From: CBDFNN01 sp965250215
GTDB lineage: Bacteria; Bacteroidota; Rhodothermia; Rhodothermales; DATKEJ01
Direction of reading: 5' to 3'
Assembly: GCA_965250215.1 (NCBI GenBank)
Contig: CBDFNN010000004.1
Location: forward strand, 2,604,001-2,668,000
DNA: 64,000 bases
Part shown: positions 26,811 to 36,649 of the stretch, in pieces
Layout of the letters: each line of letters starts with the position of its first letter
Numbering within the stretch: position 1 is the stretch's first letter
Notes under the pieces: generated by a model
Database searches by the model: none
What the model was told of the DNA's origin: nothing
What the model saw: only the letters and a program-made list of their open reading frames with translations
Program-made: the position numbers and the translations under genes

Positions 26811-29123
26811 ATGAAAGAAGCGACAACAGTAAGTGTCGATTTAGGACAAGATAAAGTTATTAGCTTTGAGACGGGAAAGCTAGCAAAACAGGCTGATGCC
26901 TCCATAGTAGTTCGCACTGGCGACACCATGGTTCTCGTTACCGCCGTCTGCGGTCCAGCAAAACCCGGAATGAGTTTCTTCCCACTCACGGTGGAATACA
27001 GAGAGAAATATTACGCAGGAGGTAAAATTCCAGGAGGATTTCTTAAGAGAGAAGGTCGCCCATCTGATGGTGAGACCGTTTCGGCCAGACTAATAGATAG
27101 ATCGGTCAGGCCGCTCTTCCCCGATGGATTTAGAAATGAGACACAAATCATTGCAAATGTCATTTCTTCCGATGGACAAAATCGTGCTGATGTCCTAGCC
27201 GGATGTGCTGCCTCTGCGGCTTTGATTCTAACAGGCGCTCCATTTCAAGGACCGTTTGCCAAAGTTAGAGTTGGACGGATTGATGGCGAGTTTATCGTGA
27301 ATCCAACCTTGGATCAGCAGTTGGAAAGCGACATGGATCTGATAGTTGCGGGGAAGCTTGACTCGATCACGATGGTGGAGGGCGAGATGAAAGAAATTAG
27401 CGAAGCTGACATGAGTGCTGCTATCGCTTTTGGACACGATGCCGTTATTAAGATTTGTAACACACAGCTTGAGCTTCAAGAGGCATTCGGTCAAAATGAG
27501 CCGATGGAATATCTCGCAGAAGTACTTCCTGAGGGAGTCGTCGATGCAGTTAGACCTGTGTTCACGCAACGCCTAACGGATCACATTAAGTCAGACTACG
27601 AGAAGTTTTCATTCTATGGTGGTATCTCTGACATAAAGAAAGAGGCTATCGTCCATTTCCTAGGAGAGAACGATCCTGAAAATGGAAAAGAGCAGCTTGC
27701 GGAGACAGAGCAGGGCTGGACGGCAAGTGATATCAAAGGAGCTATCGGCGATGTAGAAAAAGATATTCTTCGAAATCTAATTCTCGATGACAGTTACAGA
27801 CTGGATGGAAGAGGTCTTGCTGATATTCGTAACATTACGGCTGAAGTTAGCTACCTACCTCGAGCACACGGATCATGCGTGTTCACGAGAGGCGAAACTC
27901 AAGCATTGGGTGCTTTGACACTAGGAGGTGGAAGAGAAGCGCAGGCGGTTGACGACCTATTTGATGACGCGGACAAGACATTCTACTTGCACTACAACTT
28001 CCCACCCTTCTCTGTTGGAGAAGCTAGGATGATGAGAGGAACAAGTAGAAGAGAGATTGGACACGGCATGCTAGCTGAGCGAGCCTTGAAATCAGTACTT
28101 CCAGATCCAGTAGATTTTCCATACACGATGCGAGTCGTTAGTGAGGTTCTTGAGTCAAATGGCTCATCCTCAATGGCGAGTGTTTGTGCAGGATCATTGG
28201 CAATGATGGATGCTGGTGTGCCTACGAAGGCTGCCGTCGCCGGAATTGCGATGGGCCTAATCGTTGATGGAGATCGTACCGCAATCCTCTCGGATATTTT
28301 AGGTACAGAAGATCATCTTGGTGACATGGACTTCAAGGTAACGGGTACAGAGAAAGGTATCACGGCTTGTCAGATGGATGTCAAAGTTAAAGGTGGTTTG
28401 TCTCAGCAACTGATGTCAGATGCGCTGGAGCAGGCGAGGGTTGGCAGATTGCATATTCTCGGCATCATGAATGATGTGCTGGATAAGCCTCGGGACGAGA
28501 CTTCCAAGTATGCTCCGAAGATGACCACGATCGAAGTTGGAGTCGACTTTATCGGCGCCATCATCGGGCCAGGTGGAAAGAACATTCAAGCTCTTCAAAG
28601 AGAAACCGAGTGTAAGGTAGACATCGAAGAGAAGGATGGTAAAGGTTATGTAACGATCGCTGCAGTTGACGGCGAGAAAGCCGATGAGGCGATTGCTCGT
28701 ATCATGCAAATCATCACGCTTCCAGAGGAAGGTGAGGACTACGTCGGAAAGATCGTAAGCCTTCAGCCATTTGGTGCTATTGTAGAGCTCATGCCAGGAC
28801 ACGAGGGCCTTCTTCATATCTCAGAGATAGCTTACGGATACGTTGATGATGTCAACGATCACTTCAGCATGGGAGACGAAGTTAAAGTCAGACTCATTGA
28901 AGTGAAAGACGGCGGAAAACTTCGACTAAGTATGAAGCCATTCTTGACCAAGCCTGAAGGTTGGGTTGAGCCTGAGCGTCATCGTGGTGGCGGCGGAGAT
29001 CGACGAGGCGGTGGTGACCGTCGTGGTGGCGGTGGAGATCGGCGTGGCGGTGGTGGAGATCGACGTGGAGGCGGTGGTGGAGGAGATCGTAGAGGTGGCG
29101 GCGGAGGCCGTGATCGTCGATAA
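26811..29123 (+). CDS. pnp: Polyribonucleotide nucleotidyltransferase (PNPase) with RG-rich tail
   Basis: 770 residues. Phosphorolytic 3'-5' exoribonuclease of the RNA degradosome type. Two RNase PH domains are seen: the first with GGFLKREGRPSDGE, the second with RGETQALGALTLGGGREAQ and the catalytic SDILGTEDHLGDMDFKV. The KH domain has IGPGGKNIQAL, and the S1 domain has VGKIVSLQPFGAIVELMPG and HEGLLHISEIA. After the S1 domain come about 45 residues of repeated DRRGGGG units (DNA 28978-29120), an RG-rich RNA-binding-like tail absent from the model enzymes. It ends its transcript block with the strong hairpin at 29147-29187. Confidence 0.97.
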   Translation: MKEATTVSVDLGQDKVISFETGKLAKQADASIVVRTGDTMVLVTAVCGPAKPGMSFFPLTVEYREKYYAGGKIPGGFLKREGRPSDGETVSARLIDRSVRPLFPDGFRNETQIIANVISSDGQNRADVLAGCAASAALILTGAPFQGPFAKVRVGRIDGEFIVNPTLDQQLESDMDLIVAGKLDSITMVEGEMKEISEADMSAAIAFGHDAVIKICNTQLELQEAFGQNEPMEYLAEVLPEGVVDAVRPVFTQRLTDHIKSDYEKFSFYGGISDIKKEAIVHFLGENDPENGKEQLAETEQGWTASDIKGAIGDVEKDILRNLILDDSYRLDGRGLADIRNITAEVSYLPRAHGSCVFTRGETQALGALTLGGGREAQAVDDLFDDADKTFYLHYNFPPFSVGEARMMRGTSRREIGHGMLAERALKSVLPDPVDFPYTMRVVSEVLESNGSSSMASVCAGSLAMMDAGVPTKAAVAGIAMGLIVDGDRTAILSDILGTEDHLGDMDFKVTGTEKGITACQMDVKVKGGLSQQLMSDALEQARVGRLHILGIMNDVLDKPRDETSKYAPKMTTIEVGVDFIGAIIGPGGKNIQALQRETECKVDIEEKDGKGYVTIAAVDGEKADEAIARIMQIITLPEEGEDYVGKIVSLQPFGAIVELMPGHEGLLHISEIAYGYVDDVNDHFSMGDEVKVRLIEVKDGGKLRLSMKPFLTKPEGWVEPERHRGGGGDRRGGGDRRGGGGDRRGGGGDRRGGGGGGDRRGGGGGRDRR

Positions 29124-29146
29124 TCTCTCTTTTCTGTCTTGATTTA

Positions 29147-29187
29147 AGCTTAGCCACCAAGGTCACTCGACTTTTGGTGGCTAAGCT
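29147..29187 (+). terminator. Perfect 14-bp hairpin after pnp
   Basis: Arms 29147-29160 and 29174-29187 (AGCTTAGCCACCAA / TTGGTGGCTAAGCT), 13-nt loop, followed by GTTTAT. The T-run is poor for a Rho-independent terminator, but the stem is the longest perfect one I see in the window. It may terminate, or protect the 3' end of, the pnp mRNA. Confidence 0.68.
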
Positions 29188-29299
29188 GTTTATACAGGTA
29201 TCCGCATATCTAGTTGGCAGCTTAATATACTCTGGTGAAATATTTAGGGATCTATCCGAAAAGAAGATCTCTGCTGAGGTATAGGAGTAAATCACATTA

Positions 29300-30568
29300 A
29301 TGAGCATAATTACTAATATCGATTCTTCAGCCTTCAAAAAGACGACCTTATCCAATGGGATCAGAGTTGTTACAGAGAAGATTCCCTCAGTTCGATCCGT
29401 AGCCGTAGGTTGCTGGATCGACAATGGTAGCAGACATGAATCAGAAAGATTAAACGGAATTAGCCATTTCGTTGAACACATGGTCTTCAAAGGGACGACA
29501 AGGCGCCGTGTTCATCACATCGCACAGTCGATGGAATCCGTCGGAGGTTATCTAAACGCATTTACCGGTCGTGAGCATACCTGCTTCTACGCTCGTGCTT
29601 TAGATGAACACTTGGGCAGGGCCATTGATATCACGACAGACCTCGTGTTCAATCCCTCATTTCCGGAAAAGGAAATCGAAAGGGAGAAGGACGTAGTCCT
29701 TGAGGAAATGAAGATGTATGAGGATTCCCCTGAGGATGTCATATTCGAGAGTTTCGATGCTGCTCTGTATCCTAGGCACCCCCTTGGCAGGCCCATTTTG
29801 GGTAGCGAGAAGACGGTAAAGTCGTTCACAAGAAAGAATCTAGTCAGTTTTACTAAATCCCATTTTTCTGGAAATAGGATAGTAATTAGCATTGCAGGCA
29901 ACGTAGAGCACGATCAAGCTGTACGCTTGGTCGAGAAGGCGATGGAAAAGGGCGAGCAGCCAAAGAAGGGCAAGAAAAAGCCTGTAATAAAGGCCATTCC
30001 TAGATACAATCCGAAAAATATTACGAGAGATGATACCCATTTTCATCAAGCGCATCTCTTAGTTGGACGCCGAAGTTTTGGCCTAAACAATTCGAAGAAG
30101 CTAAAACTGACTTTATTGAATGCTGTTTTGGGAGGAGGAATGTCGTCCTTTCTAAATCAGAATATCAGGGAGAAATTCGGCTATTGCTATAACATATATT
30201 CATTCGCAAATATGATATCCAATACAGGAGAATTTGGAGTATATATGGCGACGGATCTGAAGAAAGTTGACCAAGCTCGGGACCTTATTTTCAAAGAGCT
30301 TTGGAAGCTTCAGCAAAAACCACTGTCGAAAAACAAACTGAAACAATCGAAAAATCAAATGAAAGGTTCGATGATGCTTGGATTGGAAAGCATGAGCAAT
30401 CGGATGATGAGATTGGGACGACTTGAATTGTATTACAATAAGGTTACGGATCTCGATACAACACTCGAAAATCTCGATAAAATTACAGACGACGATCTTT
30501 ACAGGCTCTCCCAGGATCTACTAAAGCCTTCGAGATTCTCTGTAATATCGCTGACCTCAAAACCATAA
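29300..30568 (+). CDS. M16 family zinc peptidase (PqqL/processing-peptidase-like)
   Basis: 422 residues, a single-unit M16B peptidase. The inverted zinc motif HFVEHMVFKGT (HxxEH) is present, and the distal Glu lies in KDVVLEEMKMYEDSPEDV. C-terminal landmarks are LNAVLGGGMSSFLNQNIREKFGYCYNIYSF and KNQMKGSMMLGLESMSNRMMRLG, typical of the subgroup encoded next to pnp in many phyla. The substrate is unknown. Thirteen bases separate it from the epimerase. Confidence 0.93.
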   Translation: MSIITNIDSSAFKKTTLSNGIRVVTEKIPSVRSVAVGCWIDNGSRHESERLNGISHFVEHMVFKGTTRRRVHHIAQSMESVGGYLNAFTGREHTCFYARALDEHLGRAIDITTDLVFNPSFPEKEIEREKDVVLEEMKMYEDSPEDVIFESFDAALYPRHPLGRPILGSEKTVKSFTRKNLVSFTKSHFSGNRIVISIAGNVEHDQAVRLVEKAMEKGEQPKKGKKKPVIKAIPRYNPKNITRDDTHFHQAHLLVGRRSFGLNNSKKLKLTLLNAVLGGGMSSFLNQNIREKFGYCYNIYSFANMISNTGEFGVYMATDLKKVDQARDLIFKELWKLQQKPLSKNKLKQSKNQMKGSMMLGLESMSNRMMRLGRLELYYNKVTDLDTTLENLDKITDDDLYRLSQDLLKPSRFSVISLTSKP

Positions 30569-30581
30569 GTAATCTCACTTC

Positions 30582-31508
30582 ATGCCAATTCTAGTAACCG
30601 GTGGCGCAGGATTTATAGCCTCGCATATAGTCGATGCACTCATTGAACGCGGACTTGATGTCCATGTTATGGATGACTTGACAGGCGGATATGAGCACAA
30701 TATCAATCCTTCTGCGACATTTCATAAGATGGACATTAGAAGTGATGAAGCTGCTGAGTGTGTCCGGCAAAATAAATTTGAGACAATATTCCATTTGGCT
30801 GCACAGATGGATGTTCGAAAATCTGTTGCAGACCCCAGATTTGATGCAGATGTAAACATCTTGGGATTTCTAAATCTCATGGAGGCTGGCAAGGAGAGCG
30901 GATTGAAGAAAGTCATATTTTCGTCTACTGGTGGGGCGATTTACGGAGAGCCAGACTATATCCCTCAGGATGAGAACCACGTAGAACGACCTCTCTCGCC
31001 TTATGGGATTGCTAAACTCAATACCGAACGTTACCTCTATTATTACGAGGCATCATGCGGTATACAGTATGTTGCATTGAGATATGGCAACGTCTACGGA
31101 CCACGGCAAAATCCTCACGGAGAAGCCGGGGTAATTGCTATATTTTCTCAGAGAATGCTACGAGAGCAGCCTCTTAAGATAAATGGAGACGGTTTACAGA
31201 CCCGCGACTATGTCTTTGTTGAGGATGTTGTCAGAGCCAATCTCGCTGCCATGGATTATGAAGGATCAGCGGTGTTGAACATCGGGACAGGCGTAGAAAC
31301 TAATGTCGTAGAGCTTTTTCGACATATCAAAAATTTCACGGCTTCAGAAGCTGAAGAGATTCATGCACCAGCCGCACCCGGAGAGCAAAGGCAAAGTGTC
31401 ATTTCCGCTAAATTGGCCAAAGAAACTTTGGGATGGACTCCTGAAGTAACTATCCAGGATGGATTGAAAAGGACTGTCGACTGGTTTATTCAACAAGAAG
31501 CTTCGTAA
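30582..31508 (+). CDS. NAD-dependent sugar-nucleotide epimerase (GalE-like)
   Basis: 308-residue extended SDR, probably a UDP-glucose/UDP-hexose 4-epimerase supplying UDP-galactose-type sugars for surface polysaccharide. The N-terminus ILVTGGAGFIASHIVDALI binds NAD. FSSTGGAIYGE supplies the Ser/Thr, and the catalytic pair is Tyr141/Lys145 in YGIAK. RYGNVYGPRQNPHGEAGVIA and GDGLQTRDYVFVEDVV are GalE/WbpP-type substrate motifs. It is shorter than E. coli GalE (338), like the bacterial/archaeal short epimerases. Two glycosyltransferases lie downstream in the same array. Confidence 0.88.
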   Translation: MPILVTGGAGFIASHIVDALIERGLDVHVMDDLTGGYEHNINPSATFHKMDIRSDEAAECVRQNKFETIFHLAAQMDVRKSVADPRFDADVNILGFLNLMEAGKESGLKKVIFSSTGGAIYGEPDYIPQDENHVERPLSPYGIAKLNTERYLYYYEASCGIQYVALRYGNVYGPRQNPHGEAGVIAIFSQRMLREQPLKINGDGLQTRDYVFVEDVVRANLAAMDYEGSAVLNIGTGVETNVVELFRHIKNFTASEAEEIHAPAAPGEQRQSVISAKLAKETLGWTPEVTIQDGLKRTVDWFIQQEAS

Positions 31509-31694
31509 TCTTGCAGTAAAGTCCAAGATCTAAAAGTCATAATCGGGGATAATTAAATCAATAAATTCGCAACTTGTTGGCACAAGGGTTAGAGCGAATT
31601 CACTACTTTTCCGAATCGGAAATTTGCTACTTCGAATAGCTACAGTGCTTTGTTCGAAAGGCTGTTTCTAATCTCCAGACTCCAGCATCCAGCC

Positions 31695-32423
31695 TTGTAT
31701 TCAGTCCAACTACAAAATTTCGAAGGTCCTCTGGACTTACTTCTCTTTTTCATTCGTCGGGATGAGTTGGATATCTATGATATTCCGATTTCTAAGATTA
31801 CTGATGAATACCTAGGCTACGTGAAAATCTTGGAGGAAGTAAATCTCGATATGGCTGGCGAGTTCATCTATGTTGCTGCAATGCTAATTGGCATAAAGGC
31901 GAAAATGCTTCTCCCGAGACAAGAAATAGACGATGATGGAGAATTAATCGATCCAAGACAAACACTTGTGGATCGACTTTTAGAGTATGTCAAATACAAA
32001 GAGGCGTCACAACAGCTTGACAAGTATTACCTAGACAGGGGCTTTCTGCATGTTCGTGGAATGGCTGGATCCGACGAAAAGAAAATGGAAAACGTCGATC
32101 TGGAAGAGACTTACGACGTATCCGTTTTCCAATTGATAAAGGCACTAAAGCGTGTACTAGACCGAAGCGTGGAGCCTGACTTACATAACATCGAGCCATT
32201 CGACTTTACTACAGAAGACCAAATAGAGTTTATTAAGAACAGGCTCAAATTGGAAGACTTGATATCCTTTTCCAATTTGGTAGATCTTCAAACGAAATCG
32301 TTCATCATAGTTACATTTCTAGCCATCTTGGAGATGGTTAGAGATCACAGAATCAGAATTGTATTGAAAGAAAATGCGGAAGATTTCCTTGTTCAGAGAC
32401 CCGAGTATGGATTGAATGGATGA
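31695..32423 (+). CDS. scpA: Segregation and condensation protein A
   Basis: Kleisin subunit of the SMC-ScpAB condensin. The start at TTG 31695 gives MYSVQLQNFEGPLDLLLFFI, the standard ScpA N-terminus; the frame is open to TTG 31650, which would add 15 unusual residues. An N-terminal SMC-neck domain and a C-terminal winged helix (LEDLISFSNL...FLAILEMVRDHRIRI) flank a linker. It overlaps scpB by 8 bp, indicating translational coupling. No smc gene is in the window. Confidence 0.92.
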   Translation: MYSVQLQNFEGPLDLLLFFIRRDELDIYDIPISKITDEYLGYVKILEEVNLDMAGEFIYVAAMLIGIKAKMLLPRQEIDDDGELIDPRQTLVDRLLEYVKYKEASQQLDKYYLDRGFLHVRGMAGSDEKKMENVDLEETYDVSVFQLIKALKRVLDRSVEPDLHNIEPFDFTTEDQIEFIKNRLKLEDLISFSNLVDLQTKSFIIVTFLAILEMVRDHRIRIVLKENAEDFLVQRPEYGLNG

Positions 32424-33195
32424 TTTGAGATTTTATATCGAGGCGATACTCTTCGCCAGCCCAACTCCACTTAGTGAGCTTCGAATAACCGAGCTATTAG
32501 AGCAGGGAGTCGGTGCAAAGACAAATCGAGGTGAGGTGCCTTCGATTATCGATGCGCTCAACAAGCACTATGAGGAATCTTCTTCGTCCTTCAGAATTAA
32601 AAAATGGGGAGGAGGATTTCAATTTGCGACAGTCAGAGACGCTGATGATGCCATCCGACCCCTCTTTGTGGATCAGGGAGAAAAGAGAATGACTCGTGCA
32701 CTCATCGAATCGCTTGCTATCGTTGCCTACAAACAGCCCGTCACAAAACCGGAATTAGACAATATTAGAGGAGTAGATAGTACTTATGGAGTTCGGAAAT
32801 TACTCGACAGTGGATTCATCACGATCTGCGGTCGGGGTGAAGGCGTCGGCCAACCCCTGCTTTATGGGACGACCCAACGATTTCTGGAGGAATTTGGGAT
32901 AAGTGGAATTGAGGAGCTACCAAAGATGAAAGAGGTCGAGGATATATTACGTGACCCTGAATTCACAGAGCATGCCGCCACCATCCAAGAAACGATGACA
33001 GAATTGGAGGAAGACCAGTCCGATCCAATGACTTCTGGATTAGAAGTTGACCCCTCTGGAAATCTCATTGAAGAGGATGAGCTTGAGTCTAAGAAAGAGG
33101 GTATAGGATTGGCGGACGAAGATTCAGAACAGCAAGTCCAGCTAGATGAGCCAGACCAGCTAGAAAACCCAGACCAGCCATCCGATGAAGCGTAA
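32416..33195 (+). CDS. scpB: Segregation and condensation protein B
   Basis: 259 residues. It dimerises and binds ScpA as part of condensin. Two winged helices are recognised by FYIEAILFASPTPLS, LSRAALESLAIVAYKQPVTKPELDNIRG-like text (here ALIESLAIVAYKQPVT) and GRGEGVGQPLLYGTTQRFLEEFGI. The last 80 residues are an acidic, Gln/Pro-rich tail not found in short ScpB forms. It overlaps scpA by 8 and rluB by 11 bp. Confidence 0.94.
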   Translation: MDDLRFYIEAILFASPTPLSELRITELLEQGVGAKTNRGEVPSIIDALNKHYEESSSSFRIKKWGGGFQFATVRDADDAIRPLFVDQGEKRMTRALIESLAIVAYKQPVTKPELDNIRGVDSTYGVRKLLDSGFITICGRGEGVGQPLLYGTTQRFLEEFGISGIEELPKMKEVEDILRDPEFTEHAATIQETMTELEEDQSDPMTSGLEVDPSGNLIEEDELESKKEGIGLADEDSEQQVQLDEPDQLENPDQPSDEA

Positions 33196-34054
33196 AAAAG
33201 TAGGAAAAGGTCCTTCTAGACCAGGAGCGGAGGCCGCAAGGCGAAGAACAAAAAAGTCTGGTAAGCCCACGGCCAAGAATCGGGTAGGAAGAGGGCCAAA
33301 AATTATTGCTCCTACACCGGAGATTGATACGAAACCGAAACGTCTTAATCAGTTTATCGCTAGGGCCGGAATTTGCTCTCGAAGAGAAGCCGATGAGTTG
33401 ATAAAGGAGGGAAAGATCAAAGTAAACGGAATTACGGTTACAGATTTTAGCTATCGAGTACAGGCAGACGATCTGGTCAAATTCGGAGGGAAGACCCTGT
33501 CTCGACCTCAACACATATACATCTTACTAAATAAACCAAAAGATGTAATTACGACTGTCAAAGACGAACGGAATCGATCAACAGTAATGGATTTGCTGGA
33601 TAAGTCCCTTAGTGATAAGGGGATATTCCCTGTAGGCCGACTCGATAGAAAAACACTTGGTGCCCTGATATTGACAAATGATGGGATGTTGGCAGAACGA
33701 CTTATGCATCCAAAATATAGAGTCAAAAAGCTGTATCTCGCTAAATCAAGAAACGGCCAGATTGAAGAAGAGGACTTGGAGAAATTCACTAAGGGCCTTG
33801 AATCAAATGCCGAGCTACTGAAAGTAGATGACGTTGCTTACGCAGACAATCAGAAGAAAGAAATCGGCATAATGATGCACCACGGAAAAAACAGGCACAT
33901 TAGACGAATGTTTGAGGTGATTGGCCATGATGTTTCAAGGTTGGAACGGATTGAGTACGCAGGTCTAAACCTTAAGGGATTGAGAAGAGGAAAATGGCGT
34001 AATTTGACCATGAAAGAAGTCAGGACAGTTAAAAATTTGGTTTCTCTGAAATAG
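33185..34054 (+). CDS. rluB: Pseudouridine synthase of the RluB/RsuA family
   Basis: 289 residues. It likely modifies U2605 of 23S rRNA. A 55-residue Lys/Arg-rich N-terminal extension precedes the S4 domain (LNQFIARAGICSRREADELI). The catalytic domain has the GRLDRKTLGALILTNDG motif with its Asp, plus KLYLAKSRNG and GKNRHIRRMFEVIGHDVSRL. RluB is favoured over RsuA by the scpA-scpB neighbourhood, a widespread linkage. It starts inside the end of scpB. Confidence 0.92.
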   Translation: MKRKKVGKGPSRPGAEAARRRTKKSGKPTAKNRVGRGPKIIAPTPEIDTKPKRLNQFIARAGICSRREADELIKEGKIKVNGITVTDFSYRVQADDLVKFGGKTLSRPQHIYILLNKPKDVITTVKDERNRSTVMDLLDKSLSDKGIFPVGRLDRKTLGALILTNDGMLAERLMHPKYRVKKLYLAKSRNGQIEEEDLEKFTKGLESNAELLKVDDVAYADNQKKEIGIMMHHGKNRHIRRMFEVIGHDVSRLERIEYAGLNLKGLRRGKWRNLTMKEVRTVKNLVSLK

Positions 34055-34061
34055 ATTGGAA

Positions 34062-35531
34062 ATGGACAACAAAATCACCCTAGAAGGACTTACCTACGAC
34101 GACGTTTTATTGCTTCCAGATAGATCTGAAGTGATGCCAAGAGAAGTGATCACGACTACCAGACTGACCCGGGGTATTGACCTTCGAATACCTCTGATTT
34201 CGGCGGCGATGGATACGGTGACGGAGTCGAAACTAGCTATCGCGATGGCACGACAAGGTGGGGTAGGAGTGCTTCACAAGAACATGTCTATCGCCGATCA
34301 GGCAATTGAAGTCCGGAGGGTAAAGCGATCTGAGTCGGGTATGATTTTGGATCCGATTACGCTACAAGCTAAGAACACTGTCGCAGATGCACTCGAACTA
34401 ATGGCTCGATATAGTATCGGAGGGATTCCTGTTGTGGATGACGCTGGTTTGCTAGTAGGCATCGTGACAAATCGAGACCTCCGTTTTAGACCAAGTAGTG
34501 ATCTGGCTCTGTCAGAAGTGATGACCTCAAACGAGTTGATTACCACTCATATCGGAACCACTTTAGAAGAGGCTGAAGAGATTCTTCAGACCAGTAAAAT
34601 CGAGAAGTTGCCTGTTGTTGATGAAGGCGGATACCTGAAAGGGCTAATTACCTTCAAGGACATTCAAAAGAAGAAGCAATTTCCAAATGCATGTAAGGAC
34701 GAATTGGGCCGGCTGCGTGTAGGCGCGGCTGTTGGTGTCACCTCGGACACTTTGGATAGGGTAGAGGCACTAAAAAACGCAGGTGTCGATTTCATAATAA
34801 TGGATACGGCCCATGGACATTCTGTTGGCGTCCTCGACATGATCAAAGATGTTAAGAATGCATATTCGGATCTTCAATTGATCGGAGGAAACATCGCAAC
34901 AGGCTCTGGAGCGATTGCTCTTATAGAGAGCGGAGTAGATGCCGTCAAGGTGGGAATTGGCCCAGGTTCTATCTGCACAACGAGGGTTGTAGCGGGCGTT
35001 GGCGTCCCACAACTTACAGCCATAATGGAGGCTTCTTCAGCTGCAAAAGCCCATGGAATACCCATTATTGCCGATGGTGGAATTAAACAGACTGGTGACA
35101 TTCCAAAAGCTATTGCCGCGGGAGCTGACACAATCATGATCGGATCAATGTTCGCCGGAGTTGATGAAAGTCCAGGTGAGACAGTCCTCTATGAAGGTCG
35201 AAGATTCAAGAATTACCGAGGAATGGGCTCCTTGGGTGCCATGAAAGATGGAAGTAAGGACCGGTATTTTCAAGACGCTGAAGATGATTTGAAGAAACTC
35301 GTACCTGAAGGAATCGAAGGGCGTGTACCTTTTAAAGGTTCTCTTTCAGAAGTTGTGTACCAGCTAATGGGAGGACTAAAAGCTGCAATGGGATATTGCG
35401 GTTGCAAGACCATCGAAGATCTAAAGAGCAATTCTCGTTTCGTCAGGGTCACCTCTAGCGGACTGAGGGAAAGTCACCCGCACGACGTTTTTATTACGAA
35501 GGAAGCTCCGAATTATTCGGTGAAACCTTAA
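34062..35531 (+). CDS. guaB: Inosine-5'-monophosphate dehydrogenase
   Basis: IMP to XMP with NAD, the committed step of GMP synthesis. ATG 34062 (MDNKITLEGLTYDDVLL) is preferred to TTG 34056. Two CBS domains occupy about residues 95-210 within a TIM barrel. The catalytic Cys305 lies in GPGSICTTRVVAG, IADGGIKQTGDI and GSMFAGVDESPGE bind IMP, and the flap ends in the usual SGLRESHPHDV region. At 489 residues it is normal. It follows rluB by 7 bp and precedes the aminopeptidase by 5 bp. Confidence 0.97.
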   Translation: MDNKITLEGLTYDDVLLLPDRSEVMPREVITTTRLTRGIDLRIPLISAAMDTVTESKLAIAMARQGGVGVLHKNMSIADQAIEVRRVKRSESGMILDPITLQAKNTVADALELMARYSIGGIPVVDDAGLLVGIVTNRDLRFRPSSDLALSEVMTSNELITTHIGTTLEEAEEILQTSKIEKLPVVDEGGYLKGLITFKDIQKKKQFPNACKDELGRLRVGAAVGVTSDTLDRVEALKNAGVDFIIMDTAHGHSVGVLDMIKDVKNAYSDLQLIGGNIATGSGAIALIESGVDAVKVGIGPGSICTTRVVAGVGVPQLTAIMEASSAAKAHGIPIIADGGIKQTGDIPKAIAAGADTIMIGSMFAGVDESPGETVLYEGRRFKNYRGMGSLGAMKDGSKDRYFQDAEDDLKKLVPEGIEGRVPFKGSLSEVVYQLMGGLKAAMGYCGCKTIEDLKSNSRFVRVTSSGLRESHPHDVFITKEAPNYSVKP

Positions 35532-35536
35532 TTGGT

Positions 35537-36604
35537 GTGCAGAGAAAAGGTTGGCTCAAAAATCAAGCATCTGAATATGGTGCCGAAGCATTTCTTGTAA
35601 CCGGGCTCAAGAATATTAGGTGGCTGACGGGATTTAGAGGTTCCGCTGCGACCGTTCTGTCCCTTGGTGATACACTATACTTTTTCACCGATCGAAGGTA
35701 TGCCTCCGTCGTTGAAAACGATGTCAAGAATTCTCAGATTCATATCTACAACAGTGGAACAGCATTTGACGAGATAAAGAGGCTTGGCCTTCTCGATAAT
35801 TTGGACCGATGTCTCTTTGAGTCTGATGACCTGAGTGTTGCAAAGCACGAAGTGCTTGTTGATCAGTTTGACCAGCTTGATTTTGTAGGTGTCGACAGGG
35901 TGTTCATGCAGGCTCGATCGGTCAAGGCAGAAGACGAGGTAAGGAGTATCAAGAAAGCGCAACAACTGGCAGACAGCGTCTTTGATCATCTTTTGGAGAT
36001 TATCAAGCCAGGATTGACAGAGAGGGAGATTAGTGCTGAAATTGTGTACCAGCTGTTAGCGAGGGGCGCCGAAAAAACCTCCTTTGACCCCATCGTTGCT
36101 TCAGGGCCAAATGGCGCTTTGCCACATGCCCATCCAAGTGGGAGAAAATTGGCAAACGGCGACCTGGTTGTTATTGATTATGGATGTGTTCTCGAGGGAT
36201 ATTGTAGCGACATGACCAGAACGATATGTTTGGGAAAGGCAAACTCAGATCAAGCAAAAGCCCACCAATGTGTGCTGGACGCCATGAGATCAGCCATTGA
36301 TCACATTAGGGAAGGTCGGAAAGCAAAGGACGTTGACAAAGTCGCTAGAGATCATATTTCGAATAGAGGTTATGGACGATATTTTGTGCATAGCACGGGA
36401 CATGGTGTAGGATTGGAAATTCATGAGGATCCACGGATTTCTGACGCGAGTCTTGACCGACTTATTGCTGGACAGGTCATTACCATTGAACCGGGCATCT
36501 ACATTCCCGATCAATTCGGTATTCGAATTGAAGATCTCGTACATGTTACCAAGACGGGTTCCGAGGTACTAACAGCCTCACCTCGAGAGTTGATAATTAT
36601 TTAA
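35537..36604 (+). CDS. Xaa-Pro aminopeptidase / M24 metallopeptidase
   Basis: 355-residue pita-bread dinuclear metallopeptidase removing N-terminal residues before proline. The N-terminal creatinase domain has IRWLTGFRGSAATVL and YFFTDRRYAS. In the catalytic domain, metal ligands appear in order: Asp in VVIDYGCVL, Asp in YCSDMTRTICLG, His in FVHSTGHGVGLEIHEDP, Glu in ITIEPGIYIP and Glu in GIRIEDLVHVT. The start is GTG 35537, 5 bp after guaB. Length and motif set match the short PepQ/YpdF-like bacterial enzymes. Confidence 0.94.
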   Translation: MQRKGWLKNQASEYGAEAFLVTGLKNIRWLTGFRGSAATVLSLGDTLYFFTDRRYASVVENDVKNSQIHIYNSGTAFDEIKRLGLLDNLDRCLFESDDLSVAKHEVLVDQFDQLDFVGVDRVFMQARSVKAEDEVRSIKKAQQLADSVFDHLLEIIKPGLTEREISAEIVYQLLARGAEKTSFDPIVASGPNGALPHAHPSGRKLANGDLVVIDYGCVLEGYCSDMTRTICLGKANSDQAKAHQCVLDAMRSAIDHIREGRKAKDVDKVARDHISNRGYGRYFVHSTGHGVGLEIHEDPRISDASLDRLIAGQVITIEPGIYIPDQFGIRIEDLVHVTKTGSEVLTASPRELIII

Positions 36605-36649
36605 GATGCAGCTACAAGAATTACACACAGAGCGAAAAAAGAACTAGCC

